Below, piece after piece: positions 21,990-33,850 of a DNA stretch of 64,000 bases (its first letter is position 1; each line of letters opens with the position of its first letter). The notes under the pieces were generated by a model. The model worked only from the letters and a program-made list of their open reading frames with translations, had not been told where the DNA came from and made no database searches. A program made the translations under genes and the position numbers. The stretch is from positions 12,516,438 through 12,580,437 of the forward strand of contig OW028584.1 of the NCBI GenBank assembly GCA_932294295.1, given 5' to 3'. The stretch comes from Alitta virens. Its lineage: Eukaryota; Annelida; Polychaeta; Phyllodocida; Nereididae.

Positions 21990-22500
21990 ATGATGGATGG
22001 TACGTCAACCAACATAGACATTTGTGGGATTCGTCAAACAAAATGTTTTCCTCAGAATATAACACAGTGCATTGACCAAGGCCATTAACCTTTCATAGAG
22101 AAATCTGTTAAAAACTTGACTTTTGTTTAAAATGGCAGTTCGTGCTTCATATATTTACAGACTATCACGATTTGAGCTATAATCAAGTTGAAAATGCTGC
22201 CACAAAGATATGTTTGTCATGAAATTAAAACATACACCCCTGCACAACTTTAATTCTTTCAAATTCAGCAAATTAATTGTTCAATCATAACAATGGTACC
22301 ATTATTCTGATTTAAAAAATCCACTCATGCTTGTGGTCTGAAGAAAGGTTGATTTTTTTTTCAGCAGTCTATTATTTTCTGCTCGTGAGGTTTAACTTTA
22401 AGACGATCTAGCTGAAATTTGCGAAATGGTGCATTAAAGAATTCAAACTTACACTAAGTGAATATAAGGTGAAGCGAAGAAACTTTGGATATTGGAATTG
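21990..22500. other. Unassigned non-coding DNA
   Basis: No gene or named repeat is visible. Confidence 0.35.
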
Positions 22501-22510
22501 TATTGTAGCT

Positions 22511-23085
22511 ATAGATAGATAGATAGATAGATAGATATTGGAAGTGCAGCCCTCTAAGGCAAGTTCTTGTCGCTATCGAGGGTTGATTGATGAGGTGAGA
22601 GAGAGGGAGAGTCCACCCATGTTACACATTTACCCCATAGGTGAGATCTTTTACTTGCCTCAGCATAGACACCCAATACAAGGGACCGCAAATTTAACAT
22701 CAGGTTTAGTGCAGTATAGCGGACCCAAATTTTTCACAAGTTTGAAGTTCTAAATAACAATTGCTGTAAAAAGCAAAAATAAACGCTGTCTTTACCACGA
22801 AGATGAAACCGCAGTCATAACTACATTAGTTTGTGAAATCATTTATAGATTTCAAGCATTTTTACGTCATAGGCCTGGCAATGAGGCTCGTTAACATGGT
22901 CATAAATCTGGGTCCGCTATATACTGCACTTTTTCCTCAACGTCTCATCCGAACAACATCCAGCTGGGATTGTAGCTCATGAAGAGTGCCCAGGCTGGAG
23001 ATCAAACCCGGGACCTTCAGCAGAGCTGACCAATGTGGAATTGGCAGACCTTAACTATGAGGCCGTCCAGCTGCTATATTAGTGG
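22511..23085 (-). mobile_element. Class B-tailed SINE with nested MITE
   Basis: On the minus strand the element runs from a tRNA-like head (reverse of AACCCGGGACCTTCAGCAGAG, ending near 23085) through the shared core. The class B tail and a GATA microsatellite (22511-22537) follow. The core is interrupted at about 22699-22944 by a separate inverted-repeat element. The head resembles class C and the tail is class B, so the copy looks chimeric. Confidence 0.8.
22699..22944. mobile_element. MITE nested in a SINE
   Basis: The left end AGTGCAGTATAGCGGACCC and the right end GGGTCCGCTATATACTGCACT form an inverted repeat. The SINE core resumes on either side (AATTTAACATC before, AACGTCTCATCC after). 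An imperfect duplication of about 6-8 bp (AACATC/AACGTC) is possible. The boundaries carry a few bases of uncertainty. Confidence 0.8.
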
Positions 23086-23295
23086 GGCTTATAACTTACC
23101 ACAGGATTGAAACCAAGTATAAGATACCAACGATTTGTCATATCATACCATAGGATCCAGCTTATTATGTTTTTATAATTAATTGAGGTGATGAAGAGTA
23201 CCTAGGCCGGGATTCGAACCTGGGACCTTCTACAGAGCTGGTCAATGTGACTACTGTCCAATGCCTTAACCACTAGGCCACCCACTTAACTTACT
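23086..23295 (-). mobile_element. Class C-like SINE head and core
   Basis: Minus-strand copy with a clear tRNA-like head: A box TGGCCTAGTGGTTAAGG and B box GGTTCGAATCC (reverse strand, around 23210-23285). A diverged core follows. The tail is missing. Confidence 0.75.
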
Positions 23296-23299
23296 TAAC

Positions 23300-24140
23300 T
23301 AGTAGTTTATTTATAGAGTGTGGTTTGGACACTAATAGTTCGTAGACTAGCTTCTGCTAAAGTTGCTTAAGGTAGATAGGATAATGACGCGAAATCTTTC
23401 TACACATTTACCACATGAGTGGGATATTAACTTGCCTCAGCATAGACACGATCCTATAGAATGAAAGCACCACCAACCAATTCGACTTAGTATATTGATG
23501 ATTAGTACAATAGGTATGGAATTGAGAGACCCCACAACTATGATGTAAATTTTGTGTAATGGTTCCTCAAACGTAGTTCATCATTATATAAGCCCCTTTT
23601 AGTGATTATCAAAGAAAAATGGCCGACTTCTAGACCATTGATGCAAAACGTAATGGCACACTGCAGCCTTTTTCAAAAACTAACACCATGCTCCAGTCAT
23701 CACGCACTCACAACAGCAAAAAGAGTACAGGATATTTCAGACCCTGAGTTACTCCAATGACTTAAATCTCACTGAGGCATGAGCTGGAGACGAACTTCAA
23801 AGAATCACGCAACTGAACCAGCACAATACATAAAATCTTTCTTCTATAACCAGTGCAAAAAGTGCTCCTTTGTACAGCTATTTTGGAACAAAAATGATTA
23901 TGACTGAGCTAGTTTTCAATTAGACTAATTGCTGTTTTGTGTGTTTTGAGTGGGCAAGATTTGGCAAGACTCCAAGCTCATGTTTATTTACTGAGCATTT
24001 ACAGAAGACCTTTACATACAGCCTTGACATGGGACAATATGGCAATTAAGCTCTGCCTTTAATTAAGGATACAATATCATTAAATGTCCAATAATGCTAC
24101 TTTTTACAGGATATCAGGTAATAACCATTGACCAATACAA
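23300..24140. other. Unassigned DNA with a SINE core scrap
   Basis: A core fragment (ACTTGCCTCAGCATAGACAC) is visible around 23410-23450. Nothing else is recognised. Confidence 0.4.
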
Positions 24141-24149
24141 TACAACTCA

Positions 24150-24295
24150 TAATATATATCTATCCATCTATCTATTTTATCTATCTATCTATTTGTCCAT
24201 CTATCTATCTATCTATCTATCTAACCAACCATCTATCCAACTATACAACTATCCAACTATCCATCTATCTATCTATCTATCTATCTATCTTAATC
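24150..24295. repeat. ATCT microsatellite
   Basis: An imperfect (ATCT)n tract with ATCC variants. It produces a spurious LSIYLSIYL peptide. Confidence 0.9.
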
Positions 24296-24299
24296 TACA

Positions 24300-24780
24300 T
24301 AGTTTAATATCCAGCAGTTATCTAACTTTTAATATTTGTATAGGTTTTGTTTTATTTGACTTGGCTCTTCAAATGCAGGGCAAATTCACTGGCTGGATCT
24401 TTTAAAAGTTATGTCAGCAATCTAATCCTGCGCAATGAACCGTAAAATTGATGATTTGACCTAAATCAGCGCGAACTTAAAGCAACTTTTCTTTTTCAGC
24501 TCCGATTTTGGTCAGTGAAACTTCATCGCCATTTTTGCACCTAGAATTATGGGAGAATATATCAATGACATCACAACACTTGAAGTGACGTAGTGTGTTT
24601 ATGACGTCATTGCTAGTGCCTCTTTTTCATCTTTGGATCCTCCTAGAGCGCATTTATTCATTAAAATGTGCTCTAAGCTATTTTGGGATAGCACAACACA
24701 CAGATGATGCACACAACACTTTTGTAATCATATTACAATGGAAAGTGAAATTGCTTTACGTAATACAAGGTCTTTTGACA
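24300..24780. other. Unassigned non-coding DNA
   Basis: No gene or named repeat is visible. Confidence 0.35.
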
Positions 24781-24784
24781 GTAT

Positions 24785-25095
24785 GAATGTATTTATACCA
24801 TTTGAAAATATGTCGCAATCCAAAAAGTTTGTATCCACAGCTGGTAGATTATGGAATGTTTAGCATACAGATTTAAAATGTGATAGTAATTTAAATATGT
24901 TTAAATTCAAACTTAAAAAATGTATCCTAAGTGGTGCTTTATGATTTTATAACTTTTTAATGTACATATTTATATATTTTTATGATCATTGTATTATGTT
25001 TTTTGTAACAGGACCAACTTGAAAAACAGCTTTGTCTGAATGTTGTTATCCTGTTTTTAAATATATTGGATAAAATAAATAAATTAAAAATTACT
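24785..25095 (+). pseudogene. LINE 3' end relic
   Basis: Translation around 24830-24935 gives FVSTAGRLWNV, a stop, then NLNMFKFKLKKCIL. This is the GRLWN...FK.KLKK signature typical of the reverse-transcriptase C terminus of LINEs. A 3' untranslated region follows, ending in AATAAATAAATT. Stops and the missing Leu-Pro show it is dead. Confidence 0.75.
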
Positions 25096-25099
25096 TATT

Positions 25100-26090
25100 A
25101 ACAATAATTTCAAAAGATTACAGACAAGTGTGTCGGATTTTATTATAAACCGTAATTTCAACGTCGTTCAGTTGTGCTTGGGAAATAGAACAACTGCAAA
25201 AGCTAGTAAAGGTGAAACTAGATTGAAAACATCGAAGTAAGTGCTCACACGTAGTAAAGGCCAATGAACTCCACACTTAAGCTAAGTTTGCATTATAATT
25301 AAATAATTTGGTCAATTTCCACACACCAGAGCTACATTTTGATTTTTTTTAATGTTTAAATTGTGTGTGGAGATAGGACAGATTGGCCTATTTACAATTT
25401 AGGCCTATAGTCAAATAAAAAGACCTATTTATCCAAATTCTATATCTATCAACGAGTCTTGCCTTATTATATATATATAGCAGAAACTTGACTGAGAAAC
25501 CAATTGAGACCTCCACAAATGAGCCATGAGTTTGCATGACAGAGTACTAAGTATAGATACATTAAAACTCTTAATGATATCCCATATTTCACAGAGAAAA
25601 ACGTAATACACACAGTTTAGATGGTTTCAAGAAGTATATAAAAAATTGCATAGTTGCATCATATGTTGCTGAATTTAATATTGATAATTGTTACATCCGC
25701 TTGCATATTGAAACTATATAAGCATGTCAGTAACTCTCTATGTAAATTTATGTATTTATCTTCTCAATTGGAAGTTAGTCATGTTCAAAACCAACGCTGA
25801 AGGGAGCAGTTTTTACATTTTGCTTATATAATGCAATAGAATCTCTGTAGGTGGCCCCACGGTAGCGAAAACTCAAGTTTTCTTAGTGGGGTCTCCTGCC
25901 TTAATGTAAAATGTTTGTTATTAAAATGCTCATTTTCACGTAAATTGCAAATAAATGTATCTGAATCCGCACACCATTTGCAATGACCACTTACCTGCAT
26001 ATAATAGATAATTACTCCTTTACAAACTATTAAGTCAAGGAATCAATAGTAAAAATATATATAAAAGCATTAAAAATACATGTAGTGATT
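25100..26090. other. Unassigned AT-rich DNA
   Basis: No gene or named repeat is visible. Confidence 0.35.
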
Positions 26091-26094
26091 GCCT

Positions 26095-26300
26095 AGCAGT
26101 AGTGAATGTAAATACTCAAATTAGTGGTCTTTTCCCTTGCCAGTTTGGTGTACGTCAGGGGGATTCTCTTTCTCCCATTTTATTTAGTTTTTCTATGAAG
26201 GACCTACCCTAGAATCTGATACTGTTGGACAAGGTGTTTCTATAAATAATTCTAAAGCTTGTTTTACGCTGATGATATCGCTATTGTGGCTGAGCTGAGA
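26095..26300 (+). pseudogene. LINE reverse-transcriptase fragment with YADD
   Basis: The plus strand encodes GVRQGDSLSPILFSF (motif B region). After a stop and frame change it encodes FYADDIAIVAE, with the catalytic YADD at 26265-26276. Only about 200 bp of the domain survives. It resembles the RT family of the 50905-51435 relic. Confidence 0.85.
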
Positions 26301-26309
26301 GTGGACAAT

Positions 26310-27900
26310 TCCTAGAGAGAAAAGTGTGATTATAGTACAAACCTAGGTGACCTGCATTTACATTATCGCTAAGCATGTACAATGTATTCCTTTGCAAATA
26401 GCGAATAATATCCTAATTTTTGCGGATTTGTGCTCCTTGTATAATTATGAGCAAGTTTAAATCAGGGACCATAGGTCAAAACTACCTGGGTTAGTTGTGC
26501 GAGACATTTGGTAGTAGTAGTAGTAGTAAAATTGTATTTAATGTCGTTTTTGATCAGAGTCAGAATAATATATACAATTTAAATACAATCATGACAAAAT
26601 AATGACTCAAGCAAAATGCTTCTGTACGACCTATTCTACAAAACAATATAGTAAAAAGAAGACAAATTTTCAAATAAAGTAAAAAAAAAGAGAGCATCTA
26701 AGATTTTCTACTATCGATAATGTTACATGGCTCTACAGTTTCAGCACCAAGGTTAAATACGGTGTCTTTGGAGTGTAGCACCAGTGTTGGTTACACAACA
26801 GCACCTGTTATGTGACTAAATTAAAATATTGTTCAGATCATTTACATCACCTAGCCAGCTAGTAACCCCAGACTTGAAGCTTAACTGGTGAGTTGCTCTA
26901 AACGAAAATCTGTAGACGCTCGCGCTGTTCGCCCACTTTAAAGTCAATATGGATGGCGCGGGCAGTCGACTTGTAGACAGGCTCCACGTTTAATGGAGAT
27001 CTGTAGCTAGTCTTTGAAATAGTAACTGGCATGCCTAAATATGAACCTATCTAATGAGAATTAATGGGTTATTACTCCTTCTTTCAATAATCCTTTGAAT
27101 CAAAATTATCCTTTAATAACGCCAACATGATTAACTTTTACAAATCCAGTTCATTTTTATTTCGTCTTTTTTTTTCTTCATGTAATATAATGTCATTATA
27201 TTTGTATTTCAGTCATATTTTATAATAACTTTTATTAATGCATTGTAAGTGAAGTTAAACCCATCTATCTATGGTATGATATGATGGGTGTGATATATTT
27301 GGACCAATTTTCCAATCTTTCCGATGATAATTTCTCTGCCATATTTTCATCATTTTGGCCATTTGTTATTTTAAGCTTTATTCATATAAAATATGCAGTA
27401 TAAATTCAAGATTAATAACAAAAACAAAATATTTAAAAACAATGATTTGCACCAAAACAAAGAGGGTTAGCAAAAACCCCAGATAATCAATTTGTTGTGG
27501 CTAAATGTTCTATAATATATCTTTTTTACTCAAACTAAAGTCTTCACACAACTCATCCCTGATATGAATTAATTCCATGATTTGAACACCAATGTAGTAA
27601 TTCTCTTTTACAAGTTTACTAATATAGCTTGGAATACAATTGATCACATCACGTGGCTTTATGGTCATAGAGATGCAGCATAAATTACAACGAAGTATAA
27701 TTACTCAACTTTAAGTTATTTCTTTCCCAGAAGTGATTTTATCAGCTTGAAAATCGGGGTTTGACTAACATTTCTGTCCATTAATCTGCTACTCTTTTTC
27801 ATTTGTGGCAAAATGTGTCCAAAAGAAGACTGGACATTTATTGTGAAGCTCATTATAATACTTGTCGACTAGTCTAAGAATCAAATGTCAATAAGAGAAA
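26310..27900. other. Unassigned AT-rich DNA
   Basis: Apart from a short (TAG)n tract at about 26511-26528 I recognise nothing. Confidence 0.35.
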
Positions 27901-27904
27901 AAGT

Positions 27905-28043
27905 AATTCTGCTGCTTGGGGTCCCCTTGCTTCAACCAATCAGACTCTAGGGCAGGAAGCTGTGCAACCAATAGGATTGTAGCATTTTGCTAGTAGCCAC
28001 CTAGCGGAAATATCAAGAAGCTTTATGGATATTCCACTATTAA
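27905..28043 (+). repeat. CCAAT/CTCF-like dispersed repeat, copy 3
   Basis: Same orientation as 18250-18572. It keeps CAACCAATCAG and CAACCAATAGG and a minus-strand CTCF-like core GCCACCTAGCGG at 27996-28007. Confidence 0.75.
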
Positions 28044-28049
28044 GCTCAT

Positions 28050-28500
28050 CAAATTTCTAAATCTAGACCTAGGAAAAACTTTGTGTTCTTGAAATTCAAT
28101 ATGGGATCAAATTAATTTAAAATTAATGATAAGTACTTAGCCTTTGACGTACAGAAATTCCTTAAATTCCTTAATATATGATTTACAAAATTTATAGCCT
28201 AACATTTATACAACTACTTTTTAATAGTTTTTGTACATTTCTGTAGCGTAGAATCATGGAAATACTGAGGTTCACCTCCATTTGGCAATATTATTATGTA
28301 CAGAAGCTTTCATTTAAATGTAATTTTTTTTTTGCTAATGTTCACAATAATCACCTTCCCTTCAGGCCTACATTATTCTATATCTTGATTTGTAGCCACA
28401 TGGCAAAAACTGGTGATAGATGTCATATTATTAATATAATCCTATTGAAGATAAAATGTTACATTATAAATCTGATCTACAGGCCTATATGACAAGAATC
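28050..28500. other. Unassigned AT-rich DNA
   Basis: No gene or named repeat is visible. Confidence 0.35.
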
Positions 28501-28517
28501 TGTTATTTATAGGACCT

Positions 28518-28707
28518 GTGTGTGTGTGTGATTTACGTCCTGTATTTCTGCACCTGTTGGGCTAATTAGGACAGGCAGAGACCATGGCAATGAGACGAAG
28601 GATGAAACAGCCATCCAACTTAGGCTCGACAGGGAATCGAACCCGGGACCCAGCGGTTGGAAGCCCAGAGTGCTACCTCTGAGCCGTAGTAGGCCCCCGC
28701 CCTAAAT
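28518..28707 (-). mobile_element. Class A SINE, copy 5
   Basis: Minus-strand full-length copy with a (GT)n tail. A 13-bp target duplication ATTTATAGGACCT flanks it at 28505-28517 and 28708-28720. Confidence 0.95.
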
Positions 28708-28720
28708 ATTTATAGGACCT

Positions 28721-30000
28721 AACACATTTTTTTTGCAAAAGCCTTAAACCCTGAAATGAATCTAGTTCATCTTGATCGATATTTTGGAATGACACTTACA
28801 CCCACATTCGATAAGGATATGAATAAACAAGTACTCCTGACATTTGCACTGAAAACAGGACTTAGGCTATCCCATAATCCTAGAGCTGGGAGTTACAGCT
28901 CTCATTACCATGACATCAAACAAACGTTTAGTGACGTCATAGGAGAACTATTGTTGGCGAGTTGTTGCTGACCCAATTTGTGAAGAGTTCTATCCGTTTG
29001 TTATGGTTTTTTTTAAAGTCCTCTGGCCCATTCGACAGGCATTATGCCTCACGTTTACTGCACTCACCCAATCATAAAGAAGGTGTTTAAGAATCATTAT
29101 AAGCAGCTGCAGAAAAAGGAATTATTTCTGTAATTTATGATTATCCCAATCGTCTGTCAATGCTATGGATTCCTGCTTCAAACATGAGTAAAATAGGCCC
29201 ATTAACCTTAGCCAAATTTTAACATACATTCATGTATATAATATATATATATATATTAATTTATAAGCGTAGCCCAGTGGTGAAGGTACCAGCTTGCTTC
29301 CCCTAAAACGTAAAATTGTGGGGTGGTGTTACCAGCGAGGCGGTCTTAAAGTAGAGTTTTATTGCAATTTGTAAAAACTGTGTAGCTCAAATTTTCTCAT
29401 GCCTCGCTTTTCAGATTCCCTTAATTTTGTCTAAAATATTAAGTTCACGAAGGTCATGTCAGACGTATCATTAACCAGGAAGAAGTAATGCTGTCACGAA
29501 ACACTCAAAATTCTGTTTAGGTAAAGCATTAATTGGATGATTTACTAGACTAATGGAAAAGGTGTATTTTATAAGAATAATTAAATTGCTTAACCAAGAA
29601 CCCCCCCCCCCCCCCAAAGAAAAACCAAATCAAATCGTCGACCTTCACCATTACATATTTTGTTGTACATCTTTCTTTCTTCTTCTTCTTTTTTTTTAAT
29701 AATTTTAAATCATTATATTTAAATATTTGGTGAGGCTATATTCTTGAACACTATTCACTTTAAGAATGAATTACTTGAATTGATGTTTCCAGTTTCACCA
29801 TGCAATAGATAGCTCACATTCTGGACGGTGGCGATATTTGCTAAACTCATCCAGATATAAGTTCAGTTCCTCACAATATAATTCATTGGACTCTTATTAA
29901 AAATGTTCAGGTTTTTTTGTTGATGTATTAGTATAATTACTATAATTTTTAAAGCGCACATTTTTGTTTAAGAACATGCAACGGCGCTTTACATTAAAAG
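28721..30000. other. Unassigned non-coding DNA
   Basis: A poly-C run lies at about 29599-29617, and a short TA run near 29240-29255. An open frame at 28756-28971 on plus has no recognisable domain. Confidence 0.35.
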
Positions 30001-30049
30001 TAATGGAAAGTAGATTTATATAAATGGTAGGTTAAAAAGCAATGTATGA

Positions 30050-30930
30050 TAATAGATAAAATAGATTAAGAAATGATTCAATATGAGTTTTAAACAATGT
30101 CTAAAAGCTTGTTGAAATAATGAGTCTTTAGAGTTTTTCTTAATTTGATAAGAGTCTTTTGATGCTTTACCTCTGCTGGTTACTGATTCCATAGCTTTGG
30201 ACCACAAACACTGAAGGAACAGTCAGTGTAAGTCTTCCTCTTTGTAGATGGCACACAGAGGGTCAGGATGTTTGATGATAGTGGTTTCTTACAGAGGCTT
30301 TAAGGGTTATCATACTCTTTAAGTATCCAGGACCCATGTGTGTGTGTGTGTGATTAGGGCTTTATGTACTGTATTTCTGCACCTGTTGGGCTAATTAGGA
30401 CAGGCAGGGACCATGGCAATGCGACGAAGGATGAAACAGCCATCCAACTAAGGCTCGACCGGGAATCGAACCCGGGACCCAGCGGTTGGAAGCCCAGAGC
30501 TCTACCTCTGAGCTATGCCCCCGCCCTCCAGGACCCATGTCATTCAAGCACTTGTAGACAAGGGTTACTGTACACAACTGCTGCTTCATGGATGCCAATT
30601 TGTGATATCCAAAAATCTGATGCCTCACTGGCAACTCTGCTGTATAACTGTGGTCAATAGCACTTCCTAAACACCAAGTTCCAAATTGGAGAAATAAGTT
30701 GATTCTGTCTGGTTTCAGAGGCATTCTACACCGTTTTAAACGTAATTCTGCTGCAGAAATGGATACAGACCCACATTGTCAAAAGCATAAATATTTTACA
30801 TAGCGATTGGGTGCAATGAGACATCCCTTTCCAACATTCTTGCCTCCAGGGTAACCATGTTGTCACCCCTGGTATGATTTTATTCATAGGCTTGCAATTT
30901 TGTGTCTTTAAATGCATCTGATGTCAAATG
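30050..30930 (-). pseudogene. LINE reverse-transcriptase C-terminal relic, split by a SINE
   Basis: On the minus strand the region around 30560 encodes TLVYKCLNDMGPG. Downstream of the SINE, around 30130-30240, it encodes TDCSFSVCGPKLWNQ, a stop, then PAEVKHQKTLIKLRKTLKTH. These match the C-terminal region of many LINE polyproteins (VYK.L....P.YL, then GPKLWN.LP...). The SINE at 30340-30526 interrupts it. At least one in-frame stop makes it a relic. Confidence 0.85.
30340..30526 (-). mobile_element. Class A SINE, copy 6
   Basis: Minus-strand full-length copy with a (GT)n tail, inserted in the LINE relic. A 14-bp target duplication TCCAGGACCCATGT flanks it at 30326-30339 and 30527-30540. Confidence 0.95.
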
Positions 30931-31015
30931 ATCACAATATCATTCAAAATCAGTTTAATTTTACAATAAAAGGTCTGATATGATTCATATAAAAAATGCA
31001 CTGAAGGATGTACTA

Positions 31016-31320
31016 CAGTTAGTTTCATACTGAACCTAGACAAAGCTGGACAACTTCTGCTGTACGATGCTACCTGGCAATAAATATAACTTTTTGGCTA
31101 TAGCTGGCTACTAAAAGCCGGATCTAAAAGTTGATATTTATGATATGTTAGATACATTTCTTACATTTACCTAGGATTATATATTTTTCAGCGGTGATAG
31201 GTGTAAGCCGACTATTAGCTAGGAGTAGATAGAAGCGGCTGGCTTTAGCCAGTTATACCTACAGCCAGGAATAGGTTGCTACAGCTGTCTAGAGTCAACT
31301 GTATTTTATGAAACTAACTG
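31016..31320 (+). mobile_element. TA-flanked MITE, CAGTTAG family, copy 3
   Basis: Termini CAGTTAGTTTCATA and TATGAAACTAACTG (after minor variation) are inverted repeats. TA dinucleotides flank both sides (31014-31015, 31321-31322), as expected for Tc1/mariner-type insertion. At 305 bp with no coding sequence, this is the best-preserved copy. Confidence 0.85.
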
Positions 31321-31322
31321 TA

Positions 31323-31700
31323 TACTCTGTGTAGCATTGTGTTGATTGCAAGCTGGCTCTAGCCAGTCCACAAAGATTGGTCCCGTTTAGAGGCCAGGGC
31401 TTAGTCAGAAGGCTTGTCATTTTTCGTGATATTTTGCAACAGGTTGAATAAATGTTGTCTGGACAGTATGAAGGATCAGTGCCAGCTATCACCATTTCAC
31501 ATCATTAAAAAAATTAGTAATTAGGTTTTTATGAGCGATGACTACGTCATTAGTTGATAACATGAAGAAAAAAAACGTAAGAAGCATCGTGTGTGCACTC
31601 ATTATGTTTCAATATAAAAGAGATTCAGGTAGGTTGAAAGGCTGTTAAACCACGTGCACATAAAATCCCACGAAAAAATATAAAGACTGCTGCATGGCCC
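31323..31700. other. Unassigned non-coding DNA
   Basis: No gene or named repeat is visible up to the TTA flanking the large Harbinger-type element. Confidence 0.35.
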
Positions 31701-31959
31701 TTAAGCCCCGTTCCCACATAGCCGAGTTACTCGTAGTCAACTCGTAGTATTACGTAACACGCCTCTCGGGCCCAACTCTTACTAAACTCGGCGATTACTC
31801 CTCGCACTCGAGAGATGCTCGGCGAGTAACTCCTGAGTCTCGTAGCGAACTCGTGAGATTTGGAGCCGAGTTTGCCGAGTCTCCCGAGTATGCCGTGCTG
31901 CACGGCACACTCGGCGAATTATCCAGGAGTCCAAAAACTCGGCCATGACTCGCCGAGTT

Positions 31960-32170
31960 ACTCCTCGAACTCGCCGAGTTACTCCTCGAACTCGCCGAGT
32001 TACTCCTCGAACTCGCCGAGTTACTCCTCGAACTCGGCGAGTTACTCGGGCGCTATTTTCGCTCGTATTACACTCGGGGGGGATGTTCAGGAGTGCGAGG
32101 AGTAACTCGGCGAGTTGTAGGAGTAACTCACCGAGTTGTAGGAGTAACTCGCCGAGTAACTCGTCGAGTT
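31960..32170. repeat. Phased CTCGSCGAG array, left arm
   Basis: From about 31969 the unit CTCGCCGAGTTACTCCTCGAA repeats every 21 bp, about four times. A reverse-oriented set follows near 32100-32165 (GTAGGAGTAACTCGCCGAG). Because 21 is a multiple of three, all six frames stay open and give heptapeptide-repeat artefacts. Confidence 0.9.
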
Positions 32171-32220
32171 CTACCTTTAGTACATGCATCATCAGCGTAG
32201 GGGGTCGTATATAATATAAA

Positions 32221-33640
32221 AGGCCGCTGCTCCTCTAATATCAGTCCGATTTTCGTCAAATAAAGATTGTATTGTAGTATAATTCATAGTGATTCCATAC
32301 GTATTTTCGGATTTAAAAAAACCCGAATATTAAGCGAGATATTTGTCTGAGAAGGCAGTTGTCTTGCGGTGGCTGCTGCTCCATTTATATTAATCCGATT
32401 TTCGTCAAATCAGGACTGAATTGTAGTATAAATCATACTGATTCCATACGCGTTTTCGGATTGAAAATAGACCAAATATTAAGCGAGATATTCGTCTGAG
32501 AAGACAGCTAAGTTGGCGGAGGCAAACAGTGGTGCTCTCGCAGACGTCCGCGCCCGGACTGTATCAATGCAGGTAAGGCTGAGCGCTACTTTAAAAGGCT
32601 GCTGGTCCCCTAATATTAGTCCGATTTTCGTCAAATAAATATTGAATTATAGTCGAGTTCATACTTATTCCACACAGATTTTCAGATTGAAAATAGACCA
32701 AATATTAAGCGAGATATTTGTCTGAGAAGGCAGGTAGTCTGGCGGCGGCATGGTGCTCTGTGTATGGCCCTGACATGAATGGTGTGGTCAATATTTTTGA
32801 CCATTTTATATACATTGTTTGGATGAGCTTTATTGCAATTCATTTCTACTCATTCTGCCAACTGCCATGACTGTTATGTCAATTGCTATTAGCATTTTGA
32901 ATGATACAAAGAATGGGTGTAGAGCATACAGCAAATTCAATACATGTGTCAATTGCCTAATTGCCTAAATTGGGGTTCTTTGACCTGTCATTTCATGGTT
33001 TGTTCAAAGATGACACAGTAATTGCTATTAGCATTTTGAATGATACAAAGAATTGGTGTAGAGCATACAGCAAATGCAATACATGTGTCAATTGCCTAAT
33101 TGCCTAAATTGGGGTTCTTTGACCTGTCATTTCATGGTTTGTTCAAAGATGACACAGTAATATGACATTGTCTTGATTGTCATTCACAATTACAAAAATA
33201 TGTAATTGCTTTCATTAATTAAAAGCAATATATTTAATTGTAATTACCAGGCAATGATTATATTTGTATAACTTTCTTATCTTTTTGTGTTAATTTGAAT
33301 CTTATTGTGATATTATGATCAGTATAAATTTGTGTATATTTTGTAAAATTTAAATCTAATATTGATATTGTAATTAGTATTTGTGATTTGATCTGTGATT
33401 TTATTTGCTATATTTAATTTACTTATACTGGTGCTCCCTGAAGCGTCCGCGCCCAGACTGTATTAATGCAGAAAGCTGAGCGCTTCTTTAAAAAGCTACT
33501 GCTCCCTTAATATTAGTCCGATTTTCGTCAAATAAAGATTGTTTTGTAGTATAATTCATAGTGACTCCATAGGTTTTTTCGGATCGAAAATAGACCAAAT
33601 ATTAAGCGAGATATTCATCTGAGAATGCAGGTAGGCTGGC
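32221..33640 (+). repeat. Four-copy internal repeat of the non-autonomous element
   Basis: Copies of a unit of about 145 bp begin near 32225, 32375, 32597 and 33485. Each contains TCCGATTTTCGTCAAAT and, at its far end, ATTAAGCGAGATATT followed by CTGAGAA. Between the third and fourth copies lies unrelated AT-rich DNA with a tandem duplication. The unit is absent from the autonomous element and from the rest of the window. Confidence 0.9.
32881..33158. repeat. 139-bp tandem duplication
   Basis: Two nearly identical head-to-tail copies begin at 32881 and 33020 with AATTGCTATTAGCATTTTG. Confidence 0.95.
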
Positions 33641-33694
33641 GTCGGCCTATCATTCGATGGGTGACTCGTCGCTGTCGTAGACACCTTGCTTCAC

Positions 33695-33850
33695 CCGGCG
33701 AGTTACTCCTGGTACTCGGCGAGTTACTCCTGGTACTCGGCGAGTTACTCCTGGTACTCGGCGAGTCACTCCTGGTACTCGGCGAGTCGCTCGCTGAACC
33801 TGCCGAGTAACTCGGCGAGTAATTCGGCGAGTAACTCGGCGAGTCACTCC
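33695..33850. repeat. Phased CTCGGCGAG array, right arm
   Basis: CTCGGCGAGTTACTCCTGGTA repeats every 21 bp about five times. A tighter run of CGGCGAGTAA units at about 12-bp spacing follows near 33805-33845. Confidence 0.9.

Noticed and set aside
28756..28971. 71-codon open frame with no stop interruptions
   Set aside because: No signal peptide, domain or splice context; the length is expected by chance.
31782..32214. Long overlapping open frames with SPSYSSN-like or RRVTPRT heptad repeats (also at 33615-33931 and 59471-59916)
   Set aside because: They are translations of 21-bp DNA repeats in all frames. 21 is divisible by three, so frames stay open by arithmetic. They lie in transposon arms and have no start context or conserved domain.
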